Shown here piece by piece: positions 30,520-32,636 of a stretch of DNA of 32,636 bases. Both the position numbers and the translations under genes were made by a program. The notes beneath the pieces were generated by a model, which was not told the origin of the DNA, ran no database searches, and saw nothing but the letters and a program-made list of their open reading frames with translations. How positions within the stretch are numbered: the stretch's first letter is position 1; each line of letters starts with the position of its first letter. Source of the stretch: Candidatus Desantisbacteria bacterium CG1_02_49_89 (lineage in GTDB: Bacteria; Desantisbacteria; UBA1551); contig MNUP01000130.1 of NCBI GenBank assembly GCA_001871075.1, forward strand, positions 1 through 32,636, written 5' to 3'.

Positions 30520-30654
30520 ACCACGGAGACACAGAGACACGGAGAAAAACCATTAACCACGCGATTACACTCGATTTTCACAAGATTAATATCTAGCATA
30601 ACTTAAATATCTCTGTGCCTCCGTGCCTCTGTGGTTATTTTGGAAGGATTTAAA
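30520..30654. repeat. Inverted pair of stutter repeats in the murA leader
   Basis: AACCACGGAGACACAGAGAC... at 30518-30547 and CTCTGTGCCTCCGTGCCTCT... at 30611-30637 are inverted relative to each other and could fold the murA leader into a long imperfect hairpin. An AACCACGCGATTACAC unit lies between them; the same unit starts at 11508. GGAAGGA precedes the murA ATG. Confidence 0.65.
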
Positions 30655-31908
30655 ATGGCGAAGCTCATAATAGAAGGCGGGAAACCCCTTGAGGGTGAAG
30701 TAAAAATATCCGGGTCCAAGAACGCGTCCCTGCCAATAATGGCCGCAACGCTTCTGGCAGACGGGGAATGCTTCCTGGACAACGTCCCGAAGGTCTGGGA
30801 CGTCAGGAGTATGGGTTTCGTGCTGCGCACGCTGGGGATGAGGGTCGAGGAGCAGGACGGACGTTTTAAGATAATCCCTCCGAAAATGCTGCATTATGAA
30901 GCGCCGTATGAACTGGTCAGGACAATGCGCGCTTCAGTGCTGGTGCTGGGGCCGCTTCTTGCCAGGCTGAGGCACGCGAGGGTTTCAATGCCCGGCGGGT
31001 GCGCTATAGGCGTAAGGCCGGTTGACCTGCACCTGAAAGGCCTTGCCAGAATGGGCGCCGAAATATCGATAAAGGAAGGTTACATAGAGGCGCACGCGAA
31101 GGGCGGGCTCAAGGGAGCGCGGATATGTTTCGAAAAGAAAAGCGTGGGAGCCACTGAAAACATAATAATGGCGGCGGCCCTGGCAAAAGGAAAAACTTAC
31201 GTGGAGAACGCCGCGATGGAACCGGAGATAACCGACCTTGCCGGGTTCCTGAACAGGATGGGAGCGAAGATAAAGAATACCGGCCCCGGCTGCCTGGAGA
31301 TCACCGGCGTTGAAAGGCTCAAAGGCACTTTTTACCGGGTGATACCCGACAGGATAGAAACAGGCACGTTCCTGATAGCCGGCGCCGCGGCTGGCGGTGA
31401 AGTCACGCTGAAGGACGTCCGGCCTGACCATGTCAAGATCATCACGGACAAGCTGAAGAAGATGGGAACATCCGTAGACATTAAAAAAAATTCGATGACC
31501 GTCTCGGGGAAAAAAAGGCTGAAGGGAGCCGAGATCGACACGGACCCGTTCCCGGGTTTCCCGACGGACCTGCAGCCGCAGATGATGAGCCTGCTGTGCG
31601 TGTGCAGGGGCAAAAGCGTTGTCAGGGAGACGATTTTTGAGAACAGGTTCATGCACATAGGCGAGCTTCAGAGAATGGGCGCCAGGGTGGAGATCCGCGG
31701 GAACAGCGCGGTCATCACCGGGGTTGAATATTTAAACGGTACTTCCGTGATGGCTTCTGACATAAGGTGCGGCGCGGCTCTGGTTGTCGCAGGCCTTGAG
31801 GCGCGGGGTGAAACATGCATCTCCAGGATCTACCATATAGACCGCGGCTATGAGAAAATAGAGGACAAGTTCAAAAGCCTCGGCGCGCGGATAAAAAGGA
31901 CAAGTTGA
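30655..31908 (+). CDS. murA: UDP-N-acetylglucosamine 1-carboxyvinyltransferase
   Basis: MurA adds enolpyruvate from PEP to UDP-GlcNAc, the first committed step of peptidoglycan synthesis in the cytoplasm. The 417-residue protein has the usual length. It shows ISGSKNASLPIMAATLLADG at the start, RTMRASVLVLGPLLAR, and the catalytic Cys in MPGGCAIGVRPVDLHL, the Cys form that is sensitive to fosfomycin. DPFPGFPTDLQPQMM and RFMHIGELQRMGA follow. I choose ATG 30655 (GGAAGGA upstream) over a GTG at 30631. hisD starts one base after its stop. Confidence 0.95.
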   Translation: MAKLIIEGGKPLEGEVKISGSKNASLPIMAATLLADGECFLDNVPKVWDVRSMGFVLRTLGMRVEEQDGRFKIIPPKMLHYEAPYELVRTMRASVLVLGPLLARLRHARVSMPGGCAIGVRPVDLHLKGLARMGAEISIKEGYIEAHAKGGLKGARICFEKKSVGATENIIMAAALAKGKTYVENAAMEPEITDLAGFLNRMGAKIKNTGPGCLEITGVERLKGTFYRVIPDRIETGTFLIAGAAAGGEVTLKDVRPDHVKIITDKLKKMGTSVDIKKNSMTVSGKKRLKGAEIDTDPFPGFPTDLQPQMMSLLCVCRGKSVVRETIFENRFMHIGELQRMGARVEIRGNSAVITGVEYLNGTSVMASDIRCGAALVVAGLEARGETCISRIYHIDRGYEKIEDKFKSLGARIKRTS

Positions 31909-31909
31909 A

Positions 31910-32636
31910 ATGAAGATATTCAGGTGGAATACCGCCAGGGCCAAAAGTTATATCGCTGAAATTTCCTGCCGCAGCTCCCGCGGCGCGGCGGGCAAAGAAA
32001 AAGAAGCCGGGAGGATCGTAGACGACGTGCGCCGCAACGGTGACAGGGCACTGCGGAAATACACGAGAAGGTTCGATGCCCCGGTCAGGAACATCCGGGT
32101 CACACAGGCGGAGATCGCGGAGGCATACAGGAAAGTGGACCCGGCTTTTGTTTTTACCGTCGACGAACTTGCCGGGCGCGTCGCTGAATTTGAAAAAAAA
32201 TCCGTCCAGAAGTCGTGGATGAAAGAATCCGCGGGGGTGATCGCGGGGCAGTACGTGAACCCCGTTGAAAGCGTGGGTATATACGTGCCGGGAGGCAAAG
32301 CCGCGTATCCCTCCTCGCTGATAATGTGCGCGGTCCCGGCAAGGCTTGCCGGGGTCAAAAGGATCGTTGTGGTAACTCCGCCCGGCAGGGATGGCAGGAT
32401 AAATCCCTGCGTGCTTACCGCCGCGGCGAGAATGTCCATAAAAGAGATATATAAGGCCGGAGGCGCTCAGGCGGTCGCCGCGCTCGCGTACGGCACCAGG
32501 ACCATAAAAAAAGTCGATAAAATAGTGGGCCCCGGGAATGTTTATGTCAGCGCGGCGAAAAAGCTCGTCCGGGGTGACGTTGAGATCGACATCCTGGCAG
32601 GCCCTTCGGAGATCCTGGTGCTTGCCGACGGGAAAG
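31910..32636 (+). CDS. hisD: Histidinol dehydrogenase, 5' part (runs off the window)
   Basis: HisD oxidises histidinol to histidine in the last two steps of histidine synthesis, using NAD+ and zinc. The frame is open from ATG 31910 to the window edge, 242 codons. It reads DDVRRNGDRALRKYTRRFD, ESVGIYVPGGKAAYPSSLIM, GGAQAVAALAYGT, KIVGPGNVYVSAAKK and DILAGPSEILVLADGK, all typical of the family in the usual order. It lies one base after murA; the murA-hisD pairing suggests one operon. The C-terminal catalytic histidines lie beyond the window. Confidence 0.95.
   Translation, partial: MKIFRWNTARAKSYIAEISCRSSRGAAGKEKEAGRIVDDVRRNGDRALRKYTRRFDAPVRNIRVTQAEIAEAYRKVDPAFVFTVDELAGRVAEFEKKSVQKSWMKESAGVIAGQYVNPVESVGIYVPGGKAAYPSSLIMCAVPARLAGVKRIVVVTPPGRDGRINPCVLTAAARMSIKEIYKAGGAQAVAALAYGTRTIKKVDKIVGPGNVYVSAAKKLVRGDVEIDILAGPSEILVLADGK

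Overview
The window looks like a piece of chromosome from an uncultivated bacterium. It carries a typical bacterial housekeeping block (prfA-prmC-murA-hisD, a split transketolase, comEC, cutA). Almost every intergenic gap is filled with short stuttering or palindromic repeats. I cannot place it taxonomically from sequence alone. I see no tRNA, rRNA or CRISPR array.

Layout. (1) 2-8270 is a secreted-protein block. It holds the 3' end of a large protein, a two-part GH99-like glycoside hydrolase split by a frameshifting repeat, two tandem 210-residue exported paralogues, and a 202-residue exported protein that is a stand-alone copy of a module found inside the hydrolase. (2) 8289-11153 holds a ComEC-type channel protein and an endonuclease Q-like PHP enzyme. 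(3) 11154-14630 is a repeat-bounded array of ORF6N-domain genes: two intact, two decayed, with an AlbA_2/Schlafen-type regulator between the decayed copies. (4) 14681-19099 is a compact, AT-rich four-gene operon: DNA methyltransferase, Cas4-like nuclease, unknown protein and P-loop ATPase. I do not recognise this combination as a named defence system. (5) 19234-23789 is a type III-like restriction-modification locus that is broken twice: mod by a MITE and res by a 1-nt frameshift. (6) 24021-26022 holds cutA, a MagIII-like DNA glycosylase and a small-protein/nucleotidyltransferase pair. (7) 26195-32636 holds the two transketolase halves, a truncated FtsX-like protein, prfA, prmC, murA and the start of hisD.

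Two signals stand out. The first is the tight methyltransferase/Cas4-like/unknown/ATPase operon, a candidate undescribed defence module that stays intact beside a dead restriction system. The second is a set of 27-31 nt palindromes inside ORF6N genes. They are centred on the same base of the same codon in both intact genes, yet their arms differ in sequence. In the two decayed copies, the only two differences within a 56-nt duplicated stretch lie at bases that pair with each other, so the palindrome is kept although one of the changes creates a stop codon. This points to a function, or a mutation process, acting on the palindrome itself rather than on the protein.

A MITE family with TA-flanked imperfect inverted ends (19687-19825, 23791-24007, and a related 25997-26154) has broken mod, abuts the restriction nuclease gene and supplies the C-terminus of the nucleotidyltransferase. 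Intergenic-type repeats have also entered the hydrolase and prmC coding sequences.
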